Positions 63,220 to 64,000 of a stretch of 64,000 nt of DNA are shown here, piece by piece. The notes beneath the pieces were generated by a model. That model worked only from the letters and a program-made list of their open reading frames with translations, was not told the origin of the DNA and did no database searches. Position 1 is the stretch's first letter, and the number at the start of each line of letters is the position of its first letter. Origin of the DNA: Prorocentrum cordatum (lineage: Eukaryota > Sar > Dinophyceae > Prorocentrales > Prorocentraceae); the NCBI GenBank assembly GCA_963575745.1, contig CAUYUJ010000758.1, forward strand, positions 336,979-400,978, given 5' to 3'. Made by a program: the position numbers and the translations under genes.

Positions 63220-64000
63220 GGTCCTCCTCCTCCTCCTCCTGCTCTTCCTGCTCCCTCGCGCTCTTCCCCCTCACGCCCCGTCGCGGTTTCGCGCGTCCAG
63301 CTGGGCAAGGGAAGCATCGTCCAGCCGCGGCCGCCTAAACGCCCGAGCTCTGTGCCGGCGGCGCGCAAGCGCAAGCTGCAGCGGACTGCAGCGGAAAAGG
63401 AAGCAGAATGGGGAGGGGGACGAGGAGGAGGACGAGGAGGAGGAGGAGGAAGAGGAGGAGGAAGAGGAGGGGGAGGCGGAGGAAAAAGTGGAGGAGGAGG
63501 AAGAGGAGGAGGGGGAGGCGGAGGAGGGAGAGGAGGGGGAGCGGAGGAGGAGGGGGGGAGAGGAGTGAGGAAGAGGAGGGGGAGGGAGGAGGAGAAGGGG
63601 GAGGGGGAGGAAGACGGCGACGACGACGCACAGGAAGAAAGAAAGGGGTGAGACGTGTGGCCCTCCGGCCCAGGCCGCAAGGCGTGGGGAGCGGGGACCT
63701 TCGCGCCCCCGGCCGGGGGGGAGCCAGAGGAGGGAGGGAGAACGACGCGGGAGAATCGACGGCGAGCGTCCTCCTCCCTCCTCCTCCTCCTCCTCCTCCT
63801 CCTCCTCCTCCTCCTCCTCCTCCTGTTCCTCCCTCCTTCCTCCTCCCTCCTCCTCCTCCCTCCTCCTCCTCCTTCCTCCTCCTCCTCTCTCCTCCTCTTC
63901 CTGTTCCTCCTCCTATTCCTCCTCCTCCTCATCCTCCTCCTCCATCCTCTCTCCTCCTCCTCCTCCTCCTCCCCTCTCCTCCTCCTCCTCCTCCTCCTCC
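63220..64000 (+). repeat. (CCT)n, (GGA)n and (CCT)n tracts to the window end
   Basis: CCT at 63220-63250, GGA at 63410-63620, CCT from 63770 to the edge. The opposed tracts can form a large hairpin. No gene. Confidence 0.9.

Overview
The window is nuclear DNA of a dinoflagellate. The decisive evidence is two complete 22-nt copies of the dinoflagellate trans-spliced leader (DinoSL, minus strand, 5587-5608 and 8497-8518). High GC, minus-strand LINE-type retroelements, dense short inverted-repeat elements, long (GGA)n/(CCT)n tracts, and introns that fit GT, GC or GA donors all agree. The genus cannot be fixed from the sequence. Two runs of exactly 100 N (5713-5812, 46055-46154) are scaffold gaps.

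Layout. 1-5608: a decayed LINE-like element on the minus strand (ORF1 with zinc-binding cysteines and coiled coil; ORF2 with endonuclease and reverse transcriptase running off the left edge), beginning at its 5' end with a spliced-leader copy. 5.6-9.3 kb: simple repeats, minisatellites and a small retrocopy that also starts with the spliced leader. 10.0-12.6 kb: two unrecognised coding-like loci. 12.7-16.3 kb: a second broken LINE (endonuclease, RT with a damaged catalytic motif). 16.4-21.5 kb: a third LINE (coiled-coil ORF1, endonuclease, zinc knuckle, RNase H) that lacks the RT core. 21.9-35.7 kb: an accessory belt of foldback/MITE-like elements, satellites and degenerate minisatellites, with one host-type gene carrying SH3/KOW-like repeats (26.9-27.7 kb). 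36.2-40.1 kb: a gene in pieces for a 2OG-Fe(II) oxygenase-like protein. 41-43 kb: further dispersed repeats and one exon. 43.5-45.6 kb: C-terminal half of a fourth LINE. 46-50.9 kb: repeats and MITEs. 51-52.7 kb: an ORF1-like protein of lower GC. 53-54 kb: exons of an unrecognised gene interrupted by inverted-repeat elements. 58.5-59.9 kb: a TBP-family (TATA-binding-protein-like) gene. 60.5-64 kb: satellites and (CCT)/(GGA) tracts.

Main discovery. Several short terminal-inverted-repeat elements sit inside coding sequence such that removing them restores the reading frame. In the TBP-like gene one element (59345-59595) has 8-bp target duplications and near-perfect inverted ends, and gives an in-frame GT-AG intron. 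A second (59081-59269), a member of a family with other copies in the window, gives an in-frame GA-AG intron just before the conserved NLG segment. A third (53784-53958) gives an in-frame GC-AG intron in another gene. These are candidate introners (transposons that become introns) from more than one family. Together with SL-bearing retrocopies, the window shows two routes by which mobile DNA reshapes genes here. Exon limits are reading-frame inferences without transcript data.
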